Shown: positions 10,376 through 20,902 of the stretch, piece after piece
Layout: every line of letters starts with the position of its first letter
Position numbering within the stretch: the stretch's first letter is position 1
NCBI RefSeq assembly: GCF_963966145.1
Contig: NC_091054.1
Span: 14,260,001-14,324,000 of the forward strand
Length of the DNA stretch: 64,000 nucleotides
Reading direction: 5' to 3'
From: Tenebrio molitor
Taxonomy: Eukaryota > Arthropoda > Insecta > Coleoptera > Tenebrionidae
The notes under the pieces: generated by a model
The model's input: only the letters and a program-made list of their open reading frames with translations
What the model was told of the DNA's origin: nothing
Database searches by the model: none
Made by a program: the position numbers and the translations under genes

Positions 10376-10613
10376 AATACATACATATTATCCGTTCGCT
10401 TGACATCCGCACTGTCAGGTTAACGGGCTGTTGGTAATATAAAATCCCTATTATACTAACTTGGTAATTTACGTAGGTACAATAATGTTGTCAAATTGGA
10501 GAAGTATATGGGTCATTTATCTATTGCTGATATTCCCCCTATAATTATTTCTCTTGCCGCGTCCGATGCAGAATCAGAATTGGAGTTCTATTCTGACTTC
10601 AATAGCGTTAAAT

Positions 10614-10755
10614 AATAGTATGTATATTAAAAGACAAGTTTCATAAAACCAGTCTTGAAGCATGAATTCAAGATTATAAAGCGAGTGGCGTAGCCACGAG
10701 TTATTTTAAAGAATGGGTGCTTCAAGGTCTTATGAAACGAGTTTTTTATACTATT
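10614..10755 (+). repeat. Palindrome with CGAG core and C(GTA)G triloop
   Basis: The arms run from AATAGTAT at the left to ATACTATT at the right and share GTTTCATAA and TTGAAGC blocks. On the plus strand the centre is CGAG, TGGCGTAGCCA, CGAG: a TGGC/GCCA stem around a GTA loop, with a CGAG/CGAG tandem G.A step. It lies upstream of the recombinase remnant at 10889 and on the same strand. Confidence 0.85.
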
Positions 10756-10888
10756 TTTTGTAATTTGCCCTTTTTAAGCCGTTTTTAAACAAAAATATTT
10801 ACTTTCCTCGGTTTAGGGATTTTTGTGGCAGTTGGTAATGTCTTAATTTTAAAAGTGAAAATTTGATCAAGTCTTCAAAGTCGCCTTT

Positions 10889-11008
10889 TGTTTTATCCAA
10901 ATTCAGTCACAAAACACGAATGTGGAAGATAATCTTTCATGTACGCCCGCTGAAATACGTGAAATTGCCAAAAATACGGTCTCGAATTTGTTGCCTGATA
11001 AATCCTAA
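10889..11008 (+). pseudogene. Crypton-type recombinase, N-terminal fragment
   Basis: The plus-strand frame gives NVEDNLSCTPAEIREIAKN followed by TVSNLLPDKS and a stop. The pattern (acidic start, helix, then L-(L/I)-P-x-K-S) matches the N-termini at 4662 (KLIPSKSGERY) and 35792 (SLFPSKLRDKYE). The rest of the DNA-binding region and all catalytic motifs are absent. Short length limits confidence. Confidence 0.55.
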
Positions 11009-11821
11009 TAAATGATTCTTTGCACATTTTGTAATTTAAACCGGCGTTGGTCAGTTGGGCCAGGCGTCAAGTAGAGGGATTTATTTATCGTTCAGTTGGG
11101 CTCATCATTAGTTAGGGGTAGGATTATAGCGTTATTTGTAATCTTCTCTTCGTATGTTTATGTTCTCGACAGCACCAAACAAAATACTTTATTAGAAGTG
11201 TTGCTGTATTGCTATAGGAATAAATAGGTATTTAAAATCAAAGATACAACATAAAAAAATGCACGGTGTGGTGCGCTAACTCTCTTTCGCTCTTATCTAT
11301 CATTAACAGTTACCCCTATTTGCGGCCACTTTTCCATAAGCAACCGTATTCCATCGTGTCGAGAAAAAAAATAGCTTTAATTTGATATATAATTTATGAG
11401 GATACGTTATGAACGTATAAATTAAACAGAGAGGTACATGTTTACACCCGGTTGCCAAGGGGTTGCGGCCAAGTGAGAAATGGCAACCCAAACTTTTCAA
11501 TTTCTTTACACATCTCTCTTTGAAATGACTTATAATTTATGTAACAAACAAGTGAACGAAACTGTTTGGAAAAAAATTATTTAATTTAATTTTAATTAAA
11601 AAATACTTGCGGCCATATTTTGATAGGCAACCCTGCAGAAACATATTTCTCTATTCATAATTATCTATAAAAATTTTGTTTTGATTAAAAAATAGATGAA
11701 CGTAGAAATCATGCAGTAGGATCTTAGACTATCAGATGTGGTCAAATTTAAGAGCATTATCTCTCTGGCCCAACTGCACTAGATTTAATGTACACTCAAA
11801 AGAAAAGTCGAAATTTTGATG

Positions 11822-12070
11822 TACTATTCTGGACACGGAATCTTGGCCAACATTTTTTAGACATTTCTAAAAAAATGGTGTAAACCAAGCACTAGTGTCA
11901 TTAATAAATGACAATTATTAAAAATAATTTCTAAGTTTTCCTTGTGACATCAAAAAAGCAGGAAAATGGCATTATCGAATCAAAAGTTGGGTTATATTCA
12001 ATAAAGGCCAGTTCACACATATTTGTCAGTTAAATATCAGTTGTGGCCAAGATTCCGCGTCCGGAATACC
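11822..12070. mobile_element. MITE, CCGGAC family copy 1
   Basis: Inverted ends TATTCTGGACACGGAATCTT and the complement of GATTCCGCGTCCGGAATA. About 250 bp long. Two further copies lie at 32673-32924 and 34550-34766, sharing an interior with GGGTTATATTCAATAAAGGC on one strand. Confidence 0.85.
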
Positions 12071-12148
12071 TAGTACATTCGACCAATTTGCATAAAAAAT
12101 GACACTGACAGTGCGGATGTCAGGTGAACGGATAATACATACATATTT

Positions 12149-13532
12149 CAAAAAAATAATATTTTTTAACGTTAATAATTATCATTCTTATTATTATTTA
12201 TGATAAAAGCACCTTCATGGACTTTAATTTTTCACAACTGATCGGTATTTAAATATTAAATTTCACGGATTTTATAAATAAATCATGAGTTCAATGGTTA
12301 AGGAGGATGCAAATACACTTCATGATATCTTCAGAAACTTTCTTCATAAACGGATAAGCATTCTCAATAATATTACATCAGAGCTCGTTCTTAGCAATTA
12401 TCGTTATGTAAATTAGCACTGATATTAGAAACCCATCGTATGTAAGTGCCTTTTATACATTGCCTCAAGAAATTAATAAATGCATTATCCATTTACACAC
12501 TTCTACTCCTTTTATTTAATTTCCGTTTAAAACAAACACACGCAGTTGAAGTGCAATTCAAAATGGTGTCAGACGGATAGATAAGGTTATGTAATTGTTT
12601 TGGTGTTTGAGTGTAACTGATTCATAATTATTTACTCGATGAACTTTTCCTTGACATCATAAAGCGTTGAATAATGGCTGAGGTTTATTAGTCACATGTT
12701 ACTTTAACAGTTCATAATCTAACTCTGAGAATATAATTCATTTATAAAATATATTGAACATGTTTCAACAATTTTAATAGAAATTGGGCAGTAACAGCAT
12801 ATCCCAGTCATTACATAAAACAAAAGAAACTATTATGTAATTTTAATCCATTTCTAATGGTAAGGACATTTATCAAATTTGATAACTAAAAATATTCCTT
12901 CAAATTGAGCGATTGTGACCTGGAAAGGGTATACTAATCGTTGAGGAGACATCACTAACATAAGAAAACTATAAAAAATACAGTTATCAAAGAGCAAAGA
13001 GGATGGTAGTTGTTTAAAAATTTAAATGTTCCTCATTTATTATATTCTCTCATGAAATGATAATCGATGATATGACTCGTGAAACCTGAACAGTACATTC
13101 GACTGGTACTACGGACTCTGATTCATCAAAAACTAACACTGACATTAATATGATTGATGAAAACCTAATTTACACATTACAAATTTGTAATTTTTTAGAT
13201 TATGTCAAAGATCAATGTTGTAGTCTTCAAGGACTGCTACTGTACGTAGATCACTACACGTGCATTAGGAATTAAGTTCATTAAAATAAATGTTCTTTGA
13301 AACCAGTCTACAGAAATTTGTATCAATAAATAATATCAATTTACACGGCGATGGTCTTAAAGTTACTGCTAAAGAAACAAATCAAACAAAACACTCGTTT
13401 CACTTCCCCACATTAACGAAAATTTACCATAAATTTGTCTCTAATAAAATATCTACAAAAACGATTGCAGGTATTGTAGTTATTCCAGTTAAGTCGTGAA
13501 AGAAATACACCTCGAATTCATGTTAAAGTATC
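12149..13532. other. Intergenic DNA, nothing recognised
   Basis: AT-rich sequence. A 69-codon open frame at 13290-13499 (+) shows no family signature. No element ends were identified. Confidence 0.4.
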
Positions 13533-13711
13533 GAGCGATCAAATTAATTTGTAATCGAATCATCCATGGATTTGAATCCGTATGTCATGGCGATTGATAT
13601 GTTGAGATCTGACCTGTGTTTCGCGCTATGATTATTGTAGCATGGAGTTCAAGTAACGACATACGGTTTCGGATTCATGGATAACTCGATTACAAATTAA
13701 TTTGATCGCTC
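13533..13711. repeat. Foldback element
   Basis: Arms of about 50 bp, outermost GAGCGATCAAATTAATTTGT, are almost perfect inverted copies, separated by a loop of about 75 bp. No coding content. It abuts the inverted-repeat element starting at 13714. Confidence 0.8.
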
Positions 13712-13713
13712 TT

Positions 13714-14630
13714 CATAACCAGAAATATAAATGTATAGTGCGAATATGGCTTAATTGCCCGATTAGCTTTTCCCAGTTTTAGGACAGTCGACCACAGCAG
13801 ACTGTAATAGTTATTTAGATTTACAAATGCGGTAGGCTACGCTACATTTTACAGCGCGAGGTTTTTGGATTGAAACACGACCGCGAAGCGGGAGTGTTTT
13901 AACAAAAACCGAGCGATGTAAAATACCTACCGCATTAGTAATGCATTAATATTTTTGGCCGACGATCCATTACTCGTTTTCTCAAATTTGAATTTTTTTG
14001 TAACCAATAATTTTGCAAAATCTGTCAAAGAGTGACATTTTGATTAATGAAGTGGCAGAAAGTTATCTATTGTATAGTTTGCATTTATAATTTGGTTTTA
14101 TGGCAATAGACGTGAAGATATTGTAGCCTGGTCAGACAACAGATAAAAGACCTTCTTTTACAGTCCTAGGATTTATGGCGGTAGTTGCCTATTGTCGGGG
14201 TATTTAACTCCCTGACAACGGGGCTGGTAGTAAAACCAAATTAAAAATGGGAACACTATACCGATAACATGCACCATTTACACCACAAGATGGCGCCATC
14301 AGACTTCAGGCGAAAACAATTAAATTCTGTTCATTTTTGAAAACTGAACCACTGAAAACTTAAAATGTTCGTGTTAGTACACACTCCGTGCGGTAAAATG
14401 ACAAATAGTTTGGTTAGCGTGTAAAAATCAAGATACCGTAACTGTTCAAAATATGTAAACGTATCATTTAGAGTTGAGGAGGCAAAAAAATGGTTTACCT
14501 GCTATACCCCTCATCTCCAGTAACCATTCTCAATATCTGATCGGGATTACTTTTATTGGGGTTTCCGGTAGAGCTGTGATAAACTACTCAAGAAGTCAAA
14601 GCAAATTCGCACTATATTTCTGGTTATAAC
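13714..14630. mobile_element. Inverted-repeat element containing a CGAG palindrome
   Basis: Ends ATAACCAGAAATATA and TATATTTCTGGTTAT, with a matching ATAGTGCGAAT / ATTCGCACTAT step just inside. The interior includes the palindrome at 13826-13936 and a hairpin near 14196-14224 (TGTCGGGG / CCCTGACA). No protein recognised. Confidence 0.55.
13826..13936 (+). repeat. Palindrome with C(GAA)G triloop and CGAC/GGAG step
   Basis: Outer arms AATGCGGTAGG / CCTACCGCATT and inner GGTTTTTG / CAAAAACC are inverted. The plus-strand centre CGAC, CGCGAAGCG, GGAG contains GCGAAGC, the sequence of a DNA mini-hairpin known for exceptional stability, closed below by one tandem G.A step. Confidence 0.85.
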
Positions 14631-14741
14631 GTGCGATCGAATAAAAAAAAATCGAGTTACCTGGATTGTGCTATTCTGATACTTCGATTGGTTCAAACCA
14701 CCATTTTCGCCTACTCTGATTTTTTTTTATTCGATCTCACG
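14631..14741. repeat. Foldback element (poly-A arms)
   Basis: Arms GATCGAATAAAAAAAAATC and GATTTTTTTTTATTCGATC are inverted around a loop of about 60 bp. It directly follows the right end of the preceding element. Confidence 0.7.
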
Positions 14742-14959
14742 GTACTTTACTTACAGATTCGACTGTTCGTGGCAGCTTGGTAACTATTAATTAATTTAAA
14801 AAATCAAGATGTGGTCTAAAAACTTTGAAAAAATTCATAGTGTCTAGATCTCTAAAGACTCAGAAGTTTAATTTCCCGTTTTTAGTAAACTTTGAAAAAA
14901 TGCACTCTAGTGTGTACCATTTATCATACATTTATTATTCCTTTATTAAAATGTATATA

Positions 14960-15166
14960 TATTTTTTTTGTTCGCCACTGTCAGAATTTGAGAATTTTCT
15001 CCTGTGTGAACGGATTTTGATAAATATCACAACTTGTCAAAACGAAACGTCAAGCTAATTTGAAATATTTTAAGCGATTTGGAGCCTTTAAAGGGCTTGT
15101 CGAACAAAAAAAAAAACGCTGTATTCAACTAGTTCGTATGTAAATTGGGCTCGTTAAATAAACTAC
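14960..15166. repeat. Dispersed repeat (copy of 34823-35097)
   Basis: TTTTTTTTGTTCG and CGAACAAAAAAA form inverted ends of a unit of about 150 bp, followed by a tail related to 34980-35097. The tail is shortened here by an internal deletion and ends TAAACTACTA. Confidence 0.75.
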
Positions 15167-15500
15167 TACAGGGTTATTCTAAATGATTGTATAGTCGAAG
15201 TAGGCTTGAAAACTGAATGTAAAATTTATGGTTGCCGCTCCACATAAAAAAACATCAAAATGATGTGAATAAGTGAGTACACACCGTTCACACACGGGAG
15301 TTAAATTGGGTGCAAAACAACTCAATATTTCTGGATTCAATCGTTAATTTAACAAAAATAAATAAAAACACCATCACCGCACTTTTCACCTAAAAAATGA
15401 CAGTGACAGCGACAAAACTGACAGTTCACAGGAAAGCGGTAAAAATGTAATAACATGAGCATGGCCTACTTCGACTACAATCATTTAGAATAACCCTGTA
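15167..15500. mobile_element. MITE with TACAGGGTTATTC ends
   Basis: Inverted ends TACAGGGTTATTCTAAATGA and TCATTTAGAATAACCCTGTA, with TA at both outer edges. It is the complete member of the family also seen at 8111-8410. No coding content. Confidence 0.85.
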
Positions 15501-15804
15501 TAATCCTTTAAGGATGCTGTACTGTTTTTTTTTTTGTTATAAATGTTATTGTTTAGAAGAACAAATAAAAACAATTTAGAAGGTGGTGGTAAACTACCCA
15601 GCAGCAATAGAAACAGCAACGGAACTCTTGGAAATGCCGCTTGAAACAGTAATCGAAACGTCGTGTCGCGTCGGCTGAATAACATTGATATTGATAGATA
15701 GATCAGATCAGATAGATTCAGAATTCGTTATTTTACCCATTCACAATAACTTTCCCAATATTTCTAGAACTCTCCAAGATGTCGCTTTTCACTGTCAAGT
15801 TTTG

Positions 15805-16030
15805 AATGTTTGAAATTTGTTTTCAGGTTGGAAAACTGAAAAATACTGAAAATTTGGGCTTGAAATGCTTTTACGCAAGTGCTAAAGAGTTTGACAATGT
15901 CATGCACATGCAATTCTGTTGTTTTGGTAAATCAAAGAATTATTCAACTTTTGTTTGAATTTTCCAAAGCCTTCATAATGACTAATGAGTTTCTCTCACT
16001 CACACATTTTGTTTGTACGAATCTAAAGGA
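15805..16030. repeat. Diverged repeat, inverted partner at 19430-19640
   Basis: The segment shares CTCACTCACACATTTTGTTT and surrounding sequence with the complement of 19430-19640. Divergence is high and the ends are not defined. Confidence 0.5.
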
Positions 16031-16039
16031 TGTTAAAAT

Positions 16040-16815
16040 TAGATAGGCCAGACGGACTTAATTGCTATTGGAGGGATTTGAGAAAAGAACCGCAATACTT
16101 TTCCAAATGAAACTTTGGTGGTGGCACTCTAAAGGTGTGAGGAGCGTTCACCAAAACAGAGGTTCTAACGCTAGCTTATCTATCAACACGAATGAACAGC
16201 AGGGAATATCTTGACGTTCTCGAAGAACATTTGATACCTTTTTTAAACAACAACAATTGCTATTCCAACAAGATAACGGCCAGAAACACGTCTGCAGAAA
16301 GTCGATAAGGTCGTTCGAAGCTCAAAATATCGATTTATTAGAGTAACCCTCCTGTTCCCCAGACATGAACCCAATTAAAAACCTTGGGGACATCTTGGTC
16401 CGTCGGTTGTATCGGGATAACAAACATTACGAAACCATAAATGAACTCAAAATTGCTCTAGATGTTTGGACCAATTTAAAGCCTGAAACACATAACAATT
16501 TGGTAAACAGCGTGAACTCTAGAATCTTTGAGCTAATTAGAAAAAATGGTGGGCCAACCCACTATTACTTAAAAGAACGTTTTGTAAAAAAAAAATACTT
16601 TTATTATTTAAAATTGCGTGGTGCTATAGTTATGCACATTTAAATTTTCAGGTTTTTTGCAATCAATCACACAAATTGTTTACAACTGGCATTACACTTG
16701 TTGATTATTATTCTTTTTGATTGTTGTATGATTGTCACCAGCCATATTATCTTGACTAAAGGTTTACGGAAAAAATCTGGAAAATTGAGGGTGGTGCTAT
16801 AGTTATGCTCTTGAG
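16040..16815 (+). mobile_element. 5'-truncated Tc1-like element
   Basis: Holds the C-terminal half of a Tc1-like transposase and 3' sequence. The string GTGGTGCTATAGTTATGC occurs twice in the same orientation, near 16617 and 16793, and resembles Tc1 terminal sequence. No left terminal repeat was found. Confidence 0.65.
16085..16643 (+). pseudogene. Tc1-like transposase, C-terminal part
   Basis: Frameshifted translation gives an FGGGTLK region, then FQQDNGQKHV (second catalytic Asp), then CSPDMNPIKNLGDILVRRL, which corresponds to the third acidic region of Tc1 enzymes (usually NPIENLW; here the Glu position reads Lys). ELIRKNGGPTHY near the end is typical of the family's C-terminus. From 16365 to 16643 the frame is open. 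The N-terminal DNA-binding region and first Asp are not identifiable. It is not the same subfamily as the 8.7-10.2 kb copy. Confidence 0.75.
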
Positions 16816-17262
16816 TTTATTTTTTTTTTATTTTTTATAACTAAAAGTGCAAGAATTCATTAATTCAATTTTTCACTAATTTAACTGAAATTCCCAAAAA
16901 CGTTGAGCACGTGTTTTACTGCAACATTTGTCACCATGGCATTTATTACCCTTGTACCTGGATTTATTTTAGTGACCCTTTCCAAAACGGTCAGCAAATT
17001 TCATTTGAGTGCCTACTAAATAACCACTTTTCAGGATTATTGTCCCGACAAGGATTTTGAGAATTTACTAAAAACTAAACAAATGGTTCTTAAGAACACT
17101 GTCTTAAATTTATGAAAAAATTAAAAATTCTTCATTTAGCCAACCTATTCGGACCATTAGGAGGCTATAAACTCCAGCCACTTTACTGAATACAATAACG
17201 AAATATCTGTACAAAAAATACAATACAGAAATATTATGACTTTTGCTTTTTAAGGAAACATT
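16816..17262. other. Intergenic DNA, nothing recognised
   Basis: AT-rich; no open frame with recognisable features and no repeat ends found. Confidence 0.35.
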
Positions 17263-17412
17263 TTCAATGGTGCAATTTCGTCACAATGAATTTCAAATAA
17301 ATCTCCAATATGTAAATAGTGATGATCATGATCTATAGGTATTTTATAATTTGAAACTTCATTCTTTAAACCGGTATAATCACTGTCTGCTCTGGAATAG
17401 CAAAAAACAATC
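17263..17412 (-). pseudogene. Unidentified coding-like fragment
   Basis: The minus strand is open for about 47 codons, from WIVFCYSRADSDYTGL to HYLHIGDLFEIHCDEIAP and LKMFP-stop. Composition (balanced charge, few low-complexity runs) differs from nearby random frames and resembles real protein. I do not recognise the family. It ends just upstream of the non-LTR fragment on the opposite strand and has no ATG or clear splice site. It could be a terminal exon relic of a host or transposon gene. Confidence 0.3.
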
Positions 17413-17457
17413 CAATGGATTTATACTACCTACAGTCGGAGGAACAGATATTTGGTA

Positions 17458-17814
17458 ACTCATTATAAAATGCCACGAATATTTTCAGAAACTCAATATT
17501 CTCACTCTACCCTGTCTATACATCTACAAGTGTCTAGAACATATTATAAAAAATCTTGATTCCTACCCTACTCTTGGTGCATTTCATGACTACCACACCC
17601 GAGCCGAAGCCATTAGCTTTAAAACAATAAGATTATCTAAATCCAAGGATGGTATAAATTATTTTTGCATAAAATTTTTTAACAAACTTCCGGTGAAAAT
17701 AACAAAAACCATTAATGAAAAGATGCTGTTGAGTAAAATCAAATCATATCTTATAGAAAAACAATTTTATTCGTTTGAAGAGTTTTTAGAGAATAAATTC
17801 ACTGATTTTACATG
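17458..17814 (+). pseudogene. Non-LTR retrotransposon ORF2, C-terminal fragment
   Basis: An uninterrupted frame of about 118 codons without an ATG. It carries the layout seen at the C-terminus of Jockey/CR1-type proteins: KLNILTLPCLYIYKCLEHI, then DYHTRAEAISF (the usual H-x-x-x-T-R box), then INYFCIKFFNKLPVKI and a C-terminal FYSFEEFLEN before TGA. The reverse-transcriptase core and endonuclease are absent because of 5' truncation. Confidence 0.75.
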
Positions 17815-18011
17815 ATATGGGTGCACAAAGTCTTGTAGTTGATCAATAATTTTTCTTTGCTTTCATTTTTGCTCTTTTACTTCTTATTAATTATAATTTG
17901 ATGTACATATATTATTATGCTTAGTTGAATTTTTTAGCTGCATTCTCCTATAAGTAGTTAAATCTAGTTGGTTGACGTGTGCAAATACGCTGTATCTTGG
18001 CATGAATAAAC

Positions 18012-18046
<35 letters not shown>

Positions 18047-18047
18047 A
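17458..18047 (+). mobile_element. 5'-truncated non-LTR retrotransposon with (TTA)n tail
   Basis: The C-terminus of a reverse-transcriptase ORF is followed by about 190 bp of 3' UTR (…TGGCATGAATAAACTTA) and then a run of about 12 TTA/ATT units at 18008-18047. A short tandem-repeat tail in place of poly(A) is typical of several insect non-LTR clades (Jockey/CR1/I-like). No target duplication was identified. Confidence 0.75.
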
Positions 18048-20420
18048 AATAAGCCGATTGCCTCTCACAATGGTTTATGGCTTGTCCGCAAAAATGTCGT
18101 AAATAATACCTGTTTTCGGTCTAGGTACCTACCTGGAACCACTAATTAGGTACCCCATACGACATAACGTGATCGGTGCGACCTTTTTTTTTATTATTTC
18201 ACAAAAATTGCACACACAGACCAGACCCGCAGTAATAAATGTTTAAATACGACCCATTTCTGAACTTTCAATAATTCGAGTAATTTACCAACAGAAATGG
18301 GCTGTCCCAACCGTCCCAACCCTCATTAAAGTATTAGTACGTTATAAAAACCTACATAAGTCGTTCCCAAATATATTTTCTCCTGCTATAACCGATATCC
18401 CATTTTCCAATGAACAAAATTTGAAAACTTTTAGATGGATTCAACTCGACCTTGACAATTTTAACACGGAAGTATAGCATTGCTTTCGGTACGGTTCTCA
18501 TGTAGGTATATCAGCAATGCCCTTTTATTCAGTGAGAAATTAATAACCACTACATTATTGAAAATGAAAATTGTGAACGGACGTACTTATTAAAACACAG
18601 CAACGAAAAACGGAACCACGGAAAACTGCTTGCAATGAAGCAGCGTTGCAGTGAAGTGGAGTGCAACGACAATGTAATTGCAATAAATGCAAATGCACGA
18701 AAGATATCCTGAAAAATATTGCGAAAAAGTTAACAAATGGAATGGATTGTGTGATTATTATGAATCTTGTTTTGTTAAGCACATCGTCAGAAAAGAGCAT
18801 GTCCAAAATAAAGAAAACGCAGCCGTCCATATTAAAATCCCAGGAGATTTGGATGACGTAGGTAGACTGTCTTTATCGATACAACGAAGAACGGAAAACA
18901 TGTGACGTTAATTGTCAACATTTATTGTAATGGTCCGGACAGGTAATCACCTTTTTAAGATCCATTTATTGGAGGCGAAATTCTTGTTCCTATAAATATT
19001 AATATTTCTTAAAATATTGTGTGAAAATACTGGACTCATGATGATAACAGTACCTAATGATTTAAATGAAATTTGAAGATCTTCTTGGAAATTTATAGGG
19101 TTCGGTACCAGCGACTTAGAACCAGGTAAAAGGGTAATTAATGTTTATGGGGAAAAAATCTTGCATTTTTGGGAATTTTAGTTAAATTAGAAAATAATTT
19201 ATTAATACACTTGATGATAACAAATTTCAAATTGAGAGAACCACTAACATGATGTTCACTTGAGCATGATGAAAAGATCACTACTTTCTTATCATGGTCA
19301 AATTTTTGGCAAAAGGCAAGAATGGCTTGAATTCATCGTAAAAATTAATAACATCCTTTGCACGTGTAATTAAAAAAGTAGGAAAGCAAAATACAAATGA
19401 AGTTGGTAGAAAACACAAAACGGTAACATAACATCATTTGACCATCCGAAACAAAATGTGTGAGTGCGAGAGAACGAATGAATATTTCAAATTGATTAGA
19501 AGGGTTTGGGAAATTAAAAAAAGAGTAGAACAATTCTTAGATTTAGAAAAAAAAATCTTCAGCGCTTGCGAAAACAGCATTTTCAACCTATCGGTCTTAT
19601 CCTAACAAAATTCAAATTTCAAAATTTCAAAAGCAAAAACAGAAGTAAATACCAGAAATTTTAAAAAATGTTAACGTGATTAGTTACAAGAACGAATTTT
19701 GAATTTAACAGTCTGATTGGTCATTTGGTCAAGAAGGGGGTGAGAAAGTGGGGTGTCAAGATAAAGGGTAAAACAGAATGACCGCAGATCACTTGGGTTT
19801 CTAACTCTGACATAGGTCGAAGTACCCACCATTAGTGCCGAAAGTACTCTTCTGTGTTCGCCTGTTTTAAATTTGAAGGTAAATTATTTTCCTAATTATT
19901 ATAATTTATATTTTATTTCCATCCAAAAGTTCATTTCATTCTTTAAAAAAGTAAATCGTTTCTTCGAGAATTAATTTAAAAACAAAAAAACCTTTTCAAA
20001 ATCATTTCATTTGTTTGTTTCTTTTGTTTATATTAGATCCGTTTGCAATTAGGGACGCGCATTCTAGCTAACGACCTTTTCAAAAATAAATTTTATAAAA
20101 AGGATTTTTTTATGTTTTAACTGGGGTCATGACGTGGAACACAAAATGTAAGGTATCGTCACATTTGGTGGCTTTTTTCCTTCCTTATATAATTCCAGAG
20201 CCCATGGGGAAATTCGCGAGTGAGTAAATTTAGTAGGAGAAACAAATGAAATCTTAATATTGTCACATCTCCAAATTTAGTTTAAAGTTGTTTCTGTTTT
20301 ACAAATTCATTTAAGTATATTAAGTAAGTACAAGTAAAAATTTCCATCGGACGAAAACTAAAATCTAAAAGATCAGATCAGTAAGATATAAAAACAATAA
20401 AACCACGTTGTAAAACTCTC
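18048..20420. other. Intergenic DNA, mostly unrecognised
   Basis: Contains the diverged repeat at 19430-19640 (inverted partner of 15805-16030). A frame at 18687-18905 (+) reads HERYPEKYCEKVNKWNGLCD and onward for 72 codons, looks protein-like and is followed by TGA, but I do not recognise it and it has no supporting context. No other gene or element ends were seen. Confidence 0.35.
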
Positions 20421-20672
20421 ATGACCGCTGGTATTTTTGATTATATTATTATTATTATTGTTATAGGTGCGATGCTGGGCGCTGGGCTATTGGCATTGTT
20501 AATGATTAAAGGAAAAAATATATATTCCAACAAGAGAGAGTATCTGAATATCAGAAAACATCAAAGTGAAGCGACGCATTCTGAGCCAAGTTCAATTTAT
20601 AGATGTCCCATTACTGCGGATCATACCACAACCGAATTAATCCAGTTGTACAAACAGGAACACCTTTTATAA
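20421..20672 (+). CDS. Hypothetical small single-pass membrane protein (or terminal exon)
   Basis: 83 codons: a short N-terminus, one hydrophobic segment (about residues 6-30, ending in GLLALLMIKG), then a basic, polar tail with YRCPITADHTTTELIQLYKQ. I do not recognise the family. AATAAA-type poly(A) signals follow within 70 bp. The first codons cover an ATT-rich tract ending TATTGTTATAG at 20466, which is also a good 3' splice site, so the real product may be a terminal exon starting GAMLGAGLL rather than a gene starting at this ATG. Neither reading can be proven here. Confidence 0.35.
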   Translation: MTAGIFDYIIIIIVIGAMLGAGLLALLMIKGKNIYSNKREYLNIRKHQSEATHSEPSSIYRCPITADHTTTELIQLYKQEHLL

Positions 20673-20902
20673 TACATGTACATATATATTTTGTATATTT
20701 ATTAAAAGTATATAATTTTATTTTGTAATACTTGATTAATAAATGAAATTTAGATTGGATAATTATTAATTATTTGATATTTAAATAGATTATACACCGA
20801 CTAAGAGAATGGCAGATTTACACTTAATTGCCAAATAGCTAACATCAATCATCTTTAAACTTAAAAGTGTATGACACAATATTTAAAAAAATATATTAAT
20901 AA

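Larger units (their letters stand above)
10376..12148 (+). mobile_element. Candidate Crypton-derived element bounded by inverted repeats
   Basis: Ends share about 40 bp in inverted orientation (TATTATCCGTTC and GACATCCGCACTGTCAG), at 10376-10416 and 12105-12148. It contains a CGAG-class palindrome (10614-10755), a recombinase N-terminal remnant (10889-11008) and a separate MITE (11822-12070). GGGCCAG/CTGGCCC segments near 11055 and 11768 form a further inverted pair. Treating all this as one element is an inference. Confidence 0.5.

Noticed and set aside
18008..18047. TTA/ATT run as a free-standing microsatellite
   Set aside because: It directly follows a non-LTR 3' UTR and is better read as that element's tail.
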